DNA of 64,000 nucleotides from Halobaculum sp. MBLA0143. Lineage in GTDB: Archaea > Halobacteriota > Halobacteria > Halobacteriales > Haloferacaceae. Both the position numbers and the translations under genes were made by a program. The notes beneath the pieces were generated by a model. The model was not told where the DNA came from and did no database searches. It saw only the letters and a program-made list of their open reading frames with translations. Where the stretch lies: the NCBI RefSeq assembly GCF_041361465.1, contig NZ_JBGKAC010000001.1, positions 1,550,001-1,614,000 on the forward strand, given 5' to 3'. Below, one piece after another: positions 25,256 through 33,027 of this stretch. The first letter of the stretch is position 1. Every line of letters starts with the position of its first letter.

Positions 25256-25792
25256 ATGAGCAGACCCTACCCAGACACGGCCGCCGGGCCGTACGACCCG
25301 CCGCCGCGGTCGTTCGCCGACCGCGAGGACCGGACGATCCAGGTCCGGGTGTTCGACGGCTCGCAGGCGGAGCTGGACGCACTCGTCGAGATGTACGACG
25401 GGTTCGACGCCGCAGACCGCGCACAGGGGATCCCCCCAGGCGGAGAGCGCCGGATCAGAGACTGGCTGGACGCCGTCACCGGGCCGGGCTGTCACAACGT
25501 GATCGCCTGGGACGACGACACGGTCGCTGGCCACGCTACGCTCGTCCCGGACGACGACGCTCACGAGCTGGCGATCTTCGTGGACCAGCCGTACCAGGGC
25601 GCCGGAATCGGCACCGGGCTGATCGAGAGCCTCCTCGGGCACGGCGCCGACGAAGGGGTCCGTCGCGTCTGGCTGTCCGTCGAACGGTGGAACCGCGCCG
25701 CGGTGGGCCTGTACGAGAAGGTGGGGTTCGAGACCGCCGGCGCCGAGTCGTTCGAGATGGAGATGGCCGCTCGTCTCGACCCGCCGGAGTGA
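25256..25792 (+). CDS. GNAT family N-acetyltransferase
   Basis: A 178-residue acetyl-CoA-dependent acetyltransferase. The N-terminal 30 residues are a Pro-rich extension; the GNAT core holds the acetyl-CoA loop QPYQGAGIGTGLIE and the terminal VGLYEKVGFETAG strand-helix. The substrate is not identifiable. ATG at 25256 was preferred; a GTG at 25250 would overlap the upstream Usp stop by 4 bp and is equally possible. It is likely co-transcribed with the Usp gene. Confidence 0.87.
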   Translation: MSRPYPDTAAGPYDPPPRSFADREDRTIQVRVFDGSQAELDALVEMYDGFDAADRAQGIPPGGERRIRDWLDAVTGPGCHNVIAWDDDTVAGHATLVPDDDAHELAIFVDQPYQGAGIGTGLIESLLGHGADEGVRRVWLSVERWNRAAVGLYEKVGFETAGAESFEMEMAARLDPPE

Positions 25793-25940
25793 CTGCAGCG
25801 TGTACTCTCTACCCACGAACGTGTAACTTTATCACATATAGACCGATTTCTACACACAGTGTGGCTCGTCACCGTGGGACCTCGGCGTGTGCTACCGCGT
25901 GATTTAGGAGGGTGAAGCCACTCTCTCGGAACGAGTTCAG

Positions 25941-26516
25941 ATGGCACCCACGGAGTCGTCGCCGACGGTGCTGATCGTCGACGACGAGACGGATCTGACG
26001 ACACTCTACGCCGCCTGGCTGGAGTCGGAGTACGACGTGGTGACGGCGACGAGCGGCGCGGAGGCGTTGGCGACGCTGGACGGGGGGATCGACGTGGCGC
26101 TGCTCGACCGTCGGATGCCGGAGACGAGCGGCGACGAGGTGTTGGCAGAGATCCGTCGCCGGGACATCGGCGCGCAGGTGGCGATGTTGACCGCAGTCGA
26201 GCCGGACGCGAACATCACGGAGATGCAGTTCGACGACTACGTCACGAAGCCGGTCGAGCGCCAGGAGGTCCACGCCACAGTCGAGGTGTTGTTGGAACGC
26301 CGGACGTACGACCGCCACAGCCGGAGGTTCTTCTCGCTGGCGTCGAAGAAGGCGGCCTTGGAGTCGGCCAACGAACACGACACCGACGAGTACGACGAGA
26401 TTGTCGACCGGATGGGGGAGATCCGCGACGAGATGGACGACACCCTAGAGACGCTGACGGCGAAGCAGGCGTTCACCCAACTCGACGCCGGGATCGGCGT
26501 CGAGACCGATCGGTAG
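25941..26516 (+). CDS. HalX-domain response regulator
   Basis: A 191-residue protein with a receiver domain at about 8-125: acidic pair Asp14-Asp15, phospho-acceptor Asp56 in LLDRRMPE, Thr in MLTAVE and Lys in VTKPVE. A HalX domain follows (about 125-190), a helical output module of haloarchaeal regulators; no classic DNA-binding domain is seen. No histidine kinase lies adjacent, so the partner is unknown. A gap of 148 bp upstream contains TATA-like strings (ttatcacatata near 25830) and a ggaggg ribosome-site-like motif about 27 nt before the ATG. Confidence 0.88.
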   Translation: MAPTESSPTVLIVDDETDLTTLYAAWLESEYDVVTATSGAEALATLDGGIDVALLDRRMPETSGDEVLAEIRRRDIGAQVAMLTAVEPDANITEMQFDDYVTKPVERQEVHATVEVLLERRTYDRHSRRFFSLASKKAALESANEHDTDEYDEIVDRMGEIRDEMDDTLETLTAKQAFTQLDAGIGVETDR

Positions 26517-26520
26517 CCGG

Positions 26521-26973
26521 CTACACGGACAACACCGGCTGGCTGGCGTACAACAGGACGTACTCCGCGGCTTTCTCCAACACCGCGCCCGGCTCGCCGG
26601 AGACGGGTTCGCGGGGGACGACCAGGAAGTCGGCCTCGACTTCCTCTGCGGTGTCGAGAATGGCGCTACCGGGGTGAGTGGTCTTCCGACGCGTGGAGTA
26701 GCCGTACGCGATGGCCGTCGACACGTCGACACCGGCGTCCGCACACTGCTCGCGGACGGTGTCGGTGAACGCCTCCGTCTCCTGGGCCACGTCCTCGCGG
26801 GCGACGGCGTCCGTCTCGATGGCCCGCACCACCTCCTCGCCGAGGACGTAGACGGCGTGGACGGTCGCTCCGTACCGGTCCGCGAGCGCGACCGCGTACT
26901 CGACCGCCTCCAGCGACTCCTCGCTGCCGTCGACCGGGACCAGCACGCGATCCAGTTCGAGCGTGGCGTCCAT
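26521..26973 (-). CDS. UspA-family universal stress protein
   Basis: A 150-residue Usp-fold protein: VLVPVDGSEESLEAVEYAVALADRYG at the start, and a C-terminus that lacks the glycine-rich ATP loop (it has PREPVSGEPGAVLEKAAEYV), so ATP binding is uncertain. It ends 4 bp from the convergent HalX gene. ATG 26973 gives the usual start; ATG 27000 would add nine residues. It is divergent from another Usp gene at 27098. Confidence 0.83.
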   Translation of the reverse strand: MDATLELDRVLVPVDGSEESLEAVEYAVALADRYGATVHAVYVLGEEVVRAIETDAVAREDVAQETEAFTDTVREQCADAGVDVSTAIAYGYSTRRKTTHPGSAILDTAEEVEADFLVVPREPVSGEPGAVLEKAAEYVLLYASQPVLSV

Positions 26974-27097
26974 ACGCGCCGGGTGGACTGGTTCGGCCAT
27001 AGGCCTTCCCCTCGCGGCGACGGCGTTGTGACGGCGGGGTGACGACGCGGCGACGGCACGCGGCCGACGACGCGGGCCCGCCGCGACCCAGTCGCTT

Positions 27098-27601
27098 ATG
27101 TCGACTGCCGGACAACCCCCCCGCGTGTTCGACACCATCGTCGTCGCCACGGACGGCTCCGCCAGCGTCCAACGGGCGGTCGCGGTGGCGCTGGATCTCG
27201 CGGAGGCGTTCGACGCCGCGGTCCACGCGCTGTACGTCGTCGACAGCAGCGAGGTGGACTCCTCGCCCGCGGGCGTCCGCGAGCAGATGCGCAACGCGCT
27301 CCAGGAGCGCGGCGGCGCCGCCATCGTCGACGTCCAACGGCGCGGGGCGGAGTTGGGGTGTGACGTGACCGGCGTCGTCCGCGAGGGACGCCCGGCCGAC
27401 GAGATCGCCGAGTACGCCCGCGAGATCGACGCCGACACGGTCGCCGTCGGCACCCGTGGTCGCCACGGGGAGAACCGTTTCCTGATCGGCAGCGTCGCAG
27501 AACGCGTCGTCCGGGCGTGTCCCGTTCCGGTCCTCACCGTCCGCCACTTGGAGGACAGCGACGCCGAGCCCGTCGCCGAGACCGGAGCGTCGGAGCGCTG
27601 A
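27098..27601 (+). CDS. UspA-family universal stress protein
   Basis: A 167-residue protein with the full Usp pattern: FDTIVVATDGSASVQRAV at the start and GTRGRHGENRFLIGSVAERVVR, the complete ATP-binding G-x2-G-x9-G-S type loop, then CPVPVLTVR. ATP-binding Usp dimers are stress-linked; the trigger is not evident. ATG at 27098 is upstream of the core by about ten residues. It is the last gene before the repeat array and the hydrogenase region. Confidence 0.87.
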   Translation: MSTAGQPPRVFDTIVVATDGSASVQRAVAVALDLAEAFDAAVHALYVVDSSEVDSSPAGVREQMRNALQERGGAAIVDVQRRGAELGCDVTGVVREGRPADEIAEYAREIDADTVAVGTRGRHGENRFLIGSVAERVVRACPVPVLTVRHLEDSDAEPVAETGASER

Positions 27602-27634
27602 ACGTCCGTCGGGCCGCGACACCGTCTTCCGGCC

Positions 27635-27696
27635 GTCGGTATCCGTCGCTCGACCCGTCGATACTCGTCGCTCGACCTACCGGTATCCGTCGGTAG
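27635..27696. repeat. 22-bp tandem repeats ahead of the hydrogenase region
   Basis: Units at 27635-27656, 27657-27678 and a partial 27679-27696 share the pattern gtcggtatccgtcgctcgac with few changes. They end about 30 bp before the TATA-like box of the next gene, a place where repeated operator sites would act. They may equally be neutral duplications like others in the window. Confidence 0.75.
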
Positions 27697-27724
27697 TTAC
27701 CGCCTAACGCCGTGAAATCGGTGG

Positions 27725-27734
27725 ATAACTATAC
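27725..27734 (+). promoter_or_regulatory. TATA-like box for the 75-residue protein gene
   Basis: ataactatac stands 24-33 nt before the ATG at 27758, matching leaderless haloarchaeal promoters. The 22-bp repeats lie immediately upstream. Confidence 0.5.
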
Positions 27735-27757
27735 CCCCTGCCTACCGAGAGGGAAGT

Positions 27758-27985
27758 ATGGCCGAAGTCTACGACTACGTCCCGTCCGCGGCGGCACAGG
27801 AGACGGCCTACCGAATCGTCTGTGGCGGTGCCAGCGTGGACCCGCCGGTAGACCAGGATCGCGTGCTGGAGCTGATGACACTTCGCGGCTACGACAACGA
27901 GGAGACCCGACGGGCACTCCAACGGCTGTTGGCGGTAGAGGCCGTCCGAGTCGGTGAAGACGGGATCCAGCCGAACCACACGTGA
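27758..27985 (+). CDS. 75-residue hypothetical protein upstream of the hydrogenase operon
   Basis: A small soluble protein: AEVYDYVPSAAAQETAYRIV, then DQDRVLELMTLRGYDNEETR and RALQRLLAVEAVRVGEDGIQ. The second half has the helix-turn-helix-then-wing rhythm of a compact winged helix (helix with LMTLRGYDNEETRRALQRL, then a VRVGEDGIQ wing), so a DNA-binding role is possible but not shown. It has its own TATA-like box and upstream repeats. It precedes the hydrogenase small subunit by 192 bp on the same strand, making it a candidate local regulator. Confidence 0.6.
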   Translation: MAEVYDYVPSAAAQETAYRIVCGGASVDPPVDQDRVLELMTLRGYDNEETRRALQRLLAVEAVRVGEDGIQPNHT

Positions 27986-28140
27986 CACCGTCCGTCGTGA
28001 GTGTGCCGACTGGTTCGCTACCGCGCGTGCGACGCTCGACCCCGCCCGTCGCGTCCCCCGTCGCTCCGTCCAACTGATAAAGTCCCACCGTAGCGTGGCT
28101 GAGGGCTGATTCACGTTCGGTTCCTCCCGTACAGTAGCCT

Positions 28141-28164
28141 CGGCGACGCCCTCTGGTGTCGCCG
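28141..28164 (+). promoter_or_regulatory. Hairpin in the hydrogenase leader
   Basis: cggcgacgcc (28141-28150) pairs with ggtgtcgccg (28155-28164) over ten positions with one G-U pair and a ctct loop, ending 13 nt before the ATG of the hydrogenase small subunit. In RNA it would be stable and close to the start codon, so it could affect translation or be a terminator for the upstream gene. Confidence 0.5.
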
Positions 28165-28177
28165 ACGGAGACGACAC

Positions 28178-29485
28178 ATGAGTGTCGACACACACACTGA
28201 CGGATGGACCGAGGAGACCCCACAGACGGACTTCCTGGCACGCTGTCGAGACGCCGAGGCGGGGACGATCGTGGAGACGGCCGCAGACGAGATCCGCGCC
28301 GCGCTGTCGCGGGTGCCCGACGGCGACGCGACGGTCGCGTGGCTCCAGGCACAGAGCTGTTCGGGCTGCACCGTCTCTACGCTCCAGAGCGAGTTCCCCC
28401 GGATCGAGGGGGTGCTCGGTGAGTTCCGCGAGGCGGCGAGCTTCCACCCCACGCTGATGGCAGCGGCGGGCGAGGAGGCGATGGACGCGCTGGCGGAGCC
28501 GCCGGACGTGTTGATCGTCGAGGGGTCGGTGCCCGTAGAGACGCCGTTGGCGGCGACGCTCGGCCGCGACGAACGGGGCAACCGCAAGCCAGTCTTGGAC
28601 TGGGTCGTCGAGCTGGGGGAGGCGGCAGACATCGTCGTCGCCGTCGGCACCTGTGCGGCCTACGGCGGGCTGCCGGCGGCGGGTCGCCACGACAGCGACG
28701 ACGGCGTCGGCACGGACCCGACCGGCGCGCGCGGGCTCCAGTTCGACGGCCGAGAGCCCGGCGGCGTGTTCGGCCCGGCGTTCGAGACGGGCCGTGGGCT
28801 GCCGGTCGTGAACGTCCCCGGCTGTCCCGCCCACCCGGAGCACGTCCTGTTGACGCTGGCGACGGTGCTGGCGGGCCACGATCCCGAACTGGACGAGTAC
28901 AACCGCCCGTTGCCGATCTTCGGGCCGCTCGTCCACGACGACTGTGCGCTCCGGGAGGAGTACGAGGCCGGCAACTTCGCCCAGTACCCCGGCGACGACG
29001 GCTGTCTGTACGACCAGGGGTGTGCCGGCGTGTACAGCTACTGTGACGACTCCGTCCGGCTCCGCAACGGCGGCACGACGATCTGTCGCCGGGTGGGGGC
29101 GCCGTGCATCGGCTGTGTGGAGCCGGCGTTCTGGGACCGGTTCACCCCCTTCTACGAGCCTGGCGAGGACGACGGCTGTGCCGGCGCCGACGCCCCCTCC
29201 GTCGGCGAGGTGAACGCCGACGACGACCCGACGGAGATGGCCGCCGTCGGGTGGCTGTCGGCTGGGCTGGCGAGCGTCGTCACACTCCCGTTGGCGCCGG
29301 TCGCGGCCGGCGTGGGCGCCGTCGGTCGGTTCTTCGGCGACGACGACGGCCACACGGTGTCGACGGAGTGGGACGAGAGCGCCTCCGCCGCCGGGTCTCC
29401 GGCCGTCACCGACGGTGGACCGTGTGGCGACTGCGCGGCCACCGGAGCGACGGACCGGAGGGACGAACGAGGAGGGGGTGAGTGA
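28178..29485 (+). CDS. [NiFe] hydrogenase small (FeS) subunit, group 1-like
   Basis: A 435-residue subunit that carries electrons from the NiFe site. Proximal-cluster ligands: CSGC (Cys61, Cys64), GTCAAYGG and PGCPAHPEH. Distal cluster: HDDC then CLYDQGC. Medial cluster: C near VYSYC, CRR and CIGCVEPAFWD. So three clusters are expected, as in uptake (group 1/2) enzymes. Residues about 357-380 are a hydrophobic helix after the last cluster, as in membrane-bound group 1 proteins, followed by a 55-residue tail with GDCAATGATD. The N-terminus (MSVDTHTDGWTEE) has no twin-arginine signal. ATG at 28178; stop overlaps the large-subunit start by 4 bp. Confidence 0.93.
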   Translation: MSVDTHTDGWTEETPQTDFLARCRDAEAGTIVETAADEIRAALSRVPDGDATVAWLQAQSCSGCTVSTLQSEFPRIEGVLGEFREAASFHPTLMAAAGEEAMDALAEPPDVLIVEGSVPVETPLAATLGRDERGNRKPVLDWVVELGEAADIVVAVGTCAAYGGLPAAGRHDSDDGVGTDPTGARGLQFDGREPGGVFGPAFETGRGLPVVNVPGCPAHPEHVLLTLATVLAGHDPELDEYNRPLPIFGPLVHDDCALREEYEAGNFAQYPGDDGCLYDQGCAGVYSYCDDSVRLRNGGTTICRRVGAPCIGCVEPAFWDRFTPFYEPGEDDGCAGADAPSVGEVNADDDPTEMAAVGWLSAGLASVVTLPLAPVAAGVGAVGRFFGDDDGHTVSTEWDESASAAGSPAVTDGGPCGDCAATGATDRRDERGGGE

Positions 29486-31017
29486 CCGTGCCGGAGATCG
29501 AGATCGACCCGACGACGCGGATCGAGGGCCACCACTCCACCACGCTGCACGTCGAGGACGGCGAGGTCGCCCGTGCGGAAAGCGAGATGAACATGTTCCG
29601 TGGGATCGAGAGCGTCACCCACGGCCGGGCGCCGTCGGACGTGCCGCAGGTGACACAGATGGTGTGTGGCGTCTGTTTCACCTGTCACCGGCAGGCGGCG
29701 ACACTCGCCTTGGAGGAGGCAGCCGAGCGGGCCGGGGTGTTCGACGGCGTGCCGCCGAACGGCCGGCTCCTGCGCGACGTGATGGAGGCGACGTTCCTGT
29801 TGTGGAACCACGCCGTCCACCTGTTCGTGCTCGCGGGGCCGGACTACTCCGACGCGGTCGCAGACACCGGGTTCGACAGACTCGACCCCGCGGACGGCGA
29901 CGGCTACCGGACGGCGCTGGAACACCAACGGTCGTTGCTCCAGGCGTTCACGGAGTTCGGCGGCCGTGCCCCCCACCCGCTGACGTACGTTCCCGGCGGC
30001 GTGACGGCGGACCCGGACCCGGAGACGGTCGGCGAACTCCGGGAGACCGTCGCCGGGTTAGACGAGTGGCTCGGCCCGACGGACGCGCTGCCGGCGACGC
30101 TGGAGCGGGCCCGCGACCGCGACCCGGTCGGGGACCACCCCGGACTGTACGACCTCTGTTCCGTGCTCGTGGGCGCGAGCGAGGCGGGTGCAGACGGGTT
30201 CGGGGTCGGCCCCGGACGGTTCTACGCCAACGGGATGTTCTACGGCACGGACGGGGGTGACGACCACGTCCTGCCGCGGGGGGTCGTCGACGGGGACGGC
30301 CGCCGGCGGCCCTCGCGGGCGGAGCTGATCGAGGGGATCACGGAGGACGTGAGCCACGCGTGGTACACGGCAGCCTCCGGCGGCCGGATGGACGAGGCGC
30401 CGGCGCCGACGCCCGAACCGGACGAGGACGGCGCCTACTCCTGGGGGAAGGCGCCCCGCTACCACGGCGAGACGATGGAGACAGGACCGCTCGCACGACT
30501 CGTCGCGGCCGACCGAGACCCACACGGCCTGCGCGAGCGGCTCGGCAACGACGAGACGGGGTCGTCCACGTTCGACCGGCTGGCCGCCCGGGTGCAGGAG
30601 ACACTGCTCGTCCGAGACTACCTCCGCGAGTGGCTGGAGGCGGTGGATCCGGACGCGCCCGTCCGGGCGGCGTGGACCGACGAGTTCAGCGGCAACGGCG
30701 TCGGGCTGTGGGGTGCCTCTCGGGGGGCGCTGTCCCACTGGGTCAGTGTCGACGACGGAGCGGTCGACGCCTACCAGATCGTCACGCCGACGACCTGGAA
30801 CCTCGGCCCGCGGGACGGAGACGGCACTCCAGGGGTGTTCGAGGCGGCCGTCGAGGGGACACCCGTCTCGGACGTGTCGGAGCCGACGGAGGTGATGCGG
30901 ACGATTCGGTCGTTCGACCCGTGTCTGGGCTGTGCCGTCCACGTCGAGAGCCCCGAAGAACGGTTCGAGACACAGATCCAGCCGCACGCGCCCGGCGCCG
31001 GGGGTGACCGCGGGTGA
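29482..31017 (+). CDS. [NiFe] hydrogenase large (NiFe) subunit, group 1-like
   Basis: A 511-residue catalytic subunit that splits or makes H2. L0 TTRIEGHH is at residues 11-18; L1 MVCGVCFTCH gives NiFe ligands Cys62 and Cys65 (with an extra Cys68 where most have other residues); L2 FDPCLGCAVH gives Cys481 and Cys484 with His487. Around L2 the text TPVSDVSEPTEVMRTIRSFD is close to group 1 enzymes. The 24 residues after His487 should be cut off by the maturation protease encoded next. Start GTG at 29482 (or 29488) overlaps the small-subunit stop. The protein length is a little below the usual 550-600, and acidic loops are longer, as in halophiles. Confidence 0.94.
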   Translation: MTVPEIEIDPTTRIEGHHSTTLHVEDGEVARAESEMNMFRGIESVTHGRAPSDVPQVTQMVCGVCFTCHRQAATLALEEAAERAGVFDGVPPNGRLLRDVMEATFLLWNHAVHLFVLAGPDYSDAVADTGFDRLDPADGDGYRTALEHQRSLLQAFTEFGGRAPHPLTYVPGGVTADPDPETVGELRETVAGLDEWLGPTDALPATLERARDRDPVGDHPGLYDLCSVLVGASEAGADGFGVGPGRFYANGMFYGTDGGDDHVLPRGVVDGDGRRRPSRAELIEGITEDVSHAWYTAASGGRMDEAPAPTPEPDEDGAYSWGKAPRYHGETMETGPLARLVAADRDPHGLRERLGNDETGSSTFDRLAARVQETLLVRDYLREWLEAVDPDAPVRAAWTDEFSGNGVGLWGASRGALSHWVSVDDGAVDAYQIVTPTTWNLGPRDGDGTPGVFEAAVEGTPVSDVSEPTEVMRTIRSFDPCLGCAVHVESPEERFETQIQPHAPGAGGDRG

Positions 31018-31709
31018 CCGTCGTCGACGGGGACACGGCGGCGACGACTGTAGACGGGGAACTGGCGGCCGCGAACGGCGTCGTCGTCGGTGTCGGCAAC
31101 CCGACGCGGGGTGACGACGGCGTCGGCCGAGCGGTCGTCCGGGCGACGGAGGGCGTGCCGGCGACGTTCGCGTCCACGACCGCCTTCTTCGCCCTGGAGG
31201 CGGCAGACGGGCGCGACCACGCGGTCGTCGTCGACGCCGTCGACGGCGACGGGCTCCCGGGGACGATCCACCGCTACCGGCTGGACGCCGGCGACGACGC
31301 CGTCCCGCGGGTGGCGCTCCACGACGTGACGTTCGCGGACGCGCTGGCGGCCGGCGACGACGTGTACGACCTCCCCGATCGGCTCGTGTTGCTGGGGGTG
31401 GTCCCGGAGAGTCTGGAGACGCGAATCGGACTGAGCGACCCGGTCCGGCGGGCGGTGCCGGCAGTGGCGACACTCGCCCGCGCGGAGCTGGTCGAGACGA
31501 CGCCACACGACGGCGGTGACACGACCGTGGACACGACCTGGTACTGTCAGGACTGTGAGGAACGGATCGACGCGGGTGCGGTGTCGAACCACGAGGAACG
31601 GGGCCACAGCGTCCGTGGGCGGGCGCGCCCGGACCGTCTCCTCTCGGACGACCCCTGGGCGCTCGGGGGCGGAGAGGAGAGCGAAGGCGGTGACGGAGGT
31701 GACGACTGA
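31014..31709 (+). CDS. Hydrogenase maturation protease with C-terminal zinc-finger extension
   Basis: A 231-residue endopeptidase of the HycI/HyaD/HybD family that removes the large-subunit C-terminal peptide after nickel insertion. The core (about 20-160) shows GVGNPTRGDDGVG with acidic Asp34/35, VVVDAVDG with Asp74 and ALHDVTF with His103, the three expected metal-sensing residues. The family usually stops near 160. Here residues about 160-231 are added and hold YCQDCEERIDAGAVSNHEER followed by GH: Cys178, Cys181, His193 and His198 form a CxxC...H...H zinc-finger pattern. GTG start overlaps the large-subunit stop by 4 bp. Confidence 0.9.
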   Translation: MTVVDGDTAATTVDGELAAANGVVVGVGNPTRGDDGVGRAVVRATEGVPATFASTTAFFALEAADGRDHAVVVDAVDGDGLPGTIHRYRLDAGDDAVPRVALHDVTFADALAAGDDVYDLPDRLVLLGVVPESLETRIGLSDPVRRAVPAVATLARAELVETTPHDGGDTTVDTTWYCQDCEERIDAGAVSNHEERGHSVRGRARPDRLLSDDPWALGGGEESEGGDGGDD

Positions 31710-31945
31710 TGTGTCTGGGCGTCCCGGGCGAGGTGCAGGAGGTGGACGGCCAGGAGGCGTTGCTGTCGTTCGACGGCGCCGAGAAGTGGGTTCGCGTGGA
31801 CGTGGTCGGCGACGACGTAGAGGCGGGCGACTACGTCCTGGTCCACGCGGGATTCGCAATCCGGCGCATCCCGGAGGCACAGGTGGAACGCACCCGCGAG
31901 CTGTACGCGGAGGCGGCCGCGGCGGGCGCCGGTGGTGTGTCGTGA
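31709..31945 (+). CDS. hypC: Hydrogenase maturation chaperone HypC
   Basis: A 78-residue HypC/HupF protein. It begins MCLGVPGEV with the essential Cys2 that, with HypD, carries the Fe(CN)2CO group to the large subunit. The rest is the family beta-barrel (VRVDVVGDDVEAGDYVLVHA and GFAIRRI) and an Ala-rich tail. Its ATG shares one base with the previous stop (TGATG) and its end overlaps hypD by 4 bp, so stoichiometric co-expression is likely. Confidence 0.95.
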   Translation: MCLGVPGEVQEVDGQEALLSFDGAEKWVRVDVVGDDVEAGDYVLVHAGFAIRRIPEAQVERTRELYAEAAAAGAGGVS

Positions 31946-33027
31946 CGACCCTGGAGTTCCGCGACCCGGAGCGAGCCCGCGAGCTCCGGGCGCGGCTGTC
32001 GACGCTCGTGGACCGGATCGACGGCGACACCCGGGTGATGCACGTCTGTGGCTCCCACGAGGAGGCCATCGCGGAGTTCGGGCTCCGGTCGGTGCTGCCC
32101 GACGGGCTCCGGGTGGCGATGGGACCGGGCTGTCCCGTCTGTGTCACCGACCGGCCGGAGGTGGACGAGGCGGTCGCGCTCGCGGAGGCGGGCCACACGG
32201 TCGCCACCTACGGCGACATGGTTCGGGTGCCCGGGACGGAACGGAGCCTGGCAGACGCCCGCGCGGCCGGAGCAGACGTGCGGACGGTGTACGGCGCCGA
32301 CGAGGCCGTCGAGATCGCCCACGAGACGGACGCGGAGGTGGTGTTCTTCGCCACCGGGTTCGAGACCACCGCGGCGCCGACCGCGACCGTGCTCCGGGCG
32401 GACCCGCCGGAGAACTTCTCCGTCCTGTCTGCCCACAAGTACGTCCCGCCGGCCATGGACGTGGTGGCGGGCCACCCGGAGACTCGGATCGACGGGTTCC
32501 TGGCGGCCGGTCACGCCGCGACGATCACCGGAGTCGAGCCGTTCGAGGGTGTCGTGGAGCGTCACGGCCTCCCGGTCGTCGTCGCCGGGTTCGAGCCGTT
32601 GGACCTGTTGGCCGCGCTCGTGTTCCTGTTGGAGGACGTCGCCGACGGGACGCCGACCGTGACGAACGCCTACCCGCGGTGTGTCGCCGACGACGGCAAC
32701 CCGGCGGCACGGGCCGCGCTGTCGGAGGCGTTCGTCCGGGTGCCCGGGGAGTGGCGCGGCGTCGCACGCGTGCCGGACGCCAGCTTCGAGATCGCGCCGG
32801 CGTACGCCGCCCACGACGCCCGCGAGCGGTTCGACCCGGAGACGCCGGCGCCGGACGGCCGGGCGAACGCCTGTCGCTGCGGAGAGATCATGGCCGGGCG
32901 GGCGAGCCCCCGGGACTGTCCGTTGTTCGGCCAGGGGTGTACCCCCGACGACCCCGTCGGGGCGTGTATGGTCGGCGAGGAGGGGCCGTGTCGCATCCAA
33001 CACGAGTACGGGGGTGAGCGGCCGTGA
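31942..33027 (+). CDS. hypD: Hydrogenase expression/formation protein HypD
   Basis: A 361-residue FeS protein that assembles the Fe(CN)2CO unit with HypC. Conserved Cys motifs are present: HVCGSHE near residue 35, GPGCPVC near 66, and the [4Fe-4S] region near the C-terminus with CRCGEIMAG, DCPLFGQGC and GACMVGEEGPC. GFETTAAPTA is the conserved central motif. GTG at 31942 (GTGA overlap with the hypC stop) is the natural start because the upstream frame is the shadow of the protease gene. The end overlaps hypE by 4 bp. Confidence 0.95.
   Translation: MTTLEFRDPERARELRARLSTLVDRIDGDTRVMHVCGSHEEAIAEFGLRSVLPDGLRVAMGPGCPVCVTDRPEVDEAVALAEAGHTVATYGDMVRVPGTERSLADARAAGADVRTVYGADEAVEIAHETDAEVVFFATGFETTAAPTATVLRADPPENFSVLSAHKYVPPAMDVVAGHPETRIDGFLAAGHAATITGVEPFEGVVERHGLPVVVAGFEPLDLLAALVFLLEDVADGTPTVTNAYPRCVADDGNPAARAALSEAFVRVPGEWRGVARVPDASFEIAPAYAAHDARERFDPETPAPDGRANACRCGEIMAGRASPRDCPLFGQGCTPDDPVGACMVGEEGPCRIQHEYGGERP

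Noticed and set aside
28178-28210. Tat signal on the hydrogenase small subunit
   Set aside because: No Arg pair or hydrophobic core is found in the first 50 residues, and no earlier in-frame start lies before the leader hairpin.
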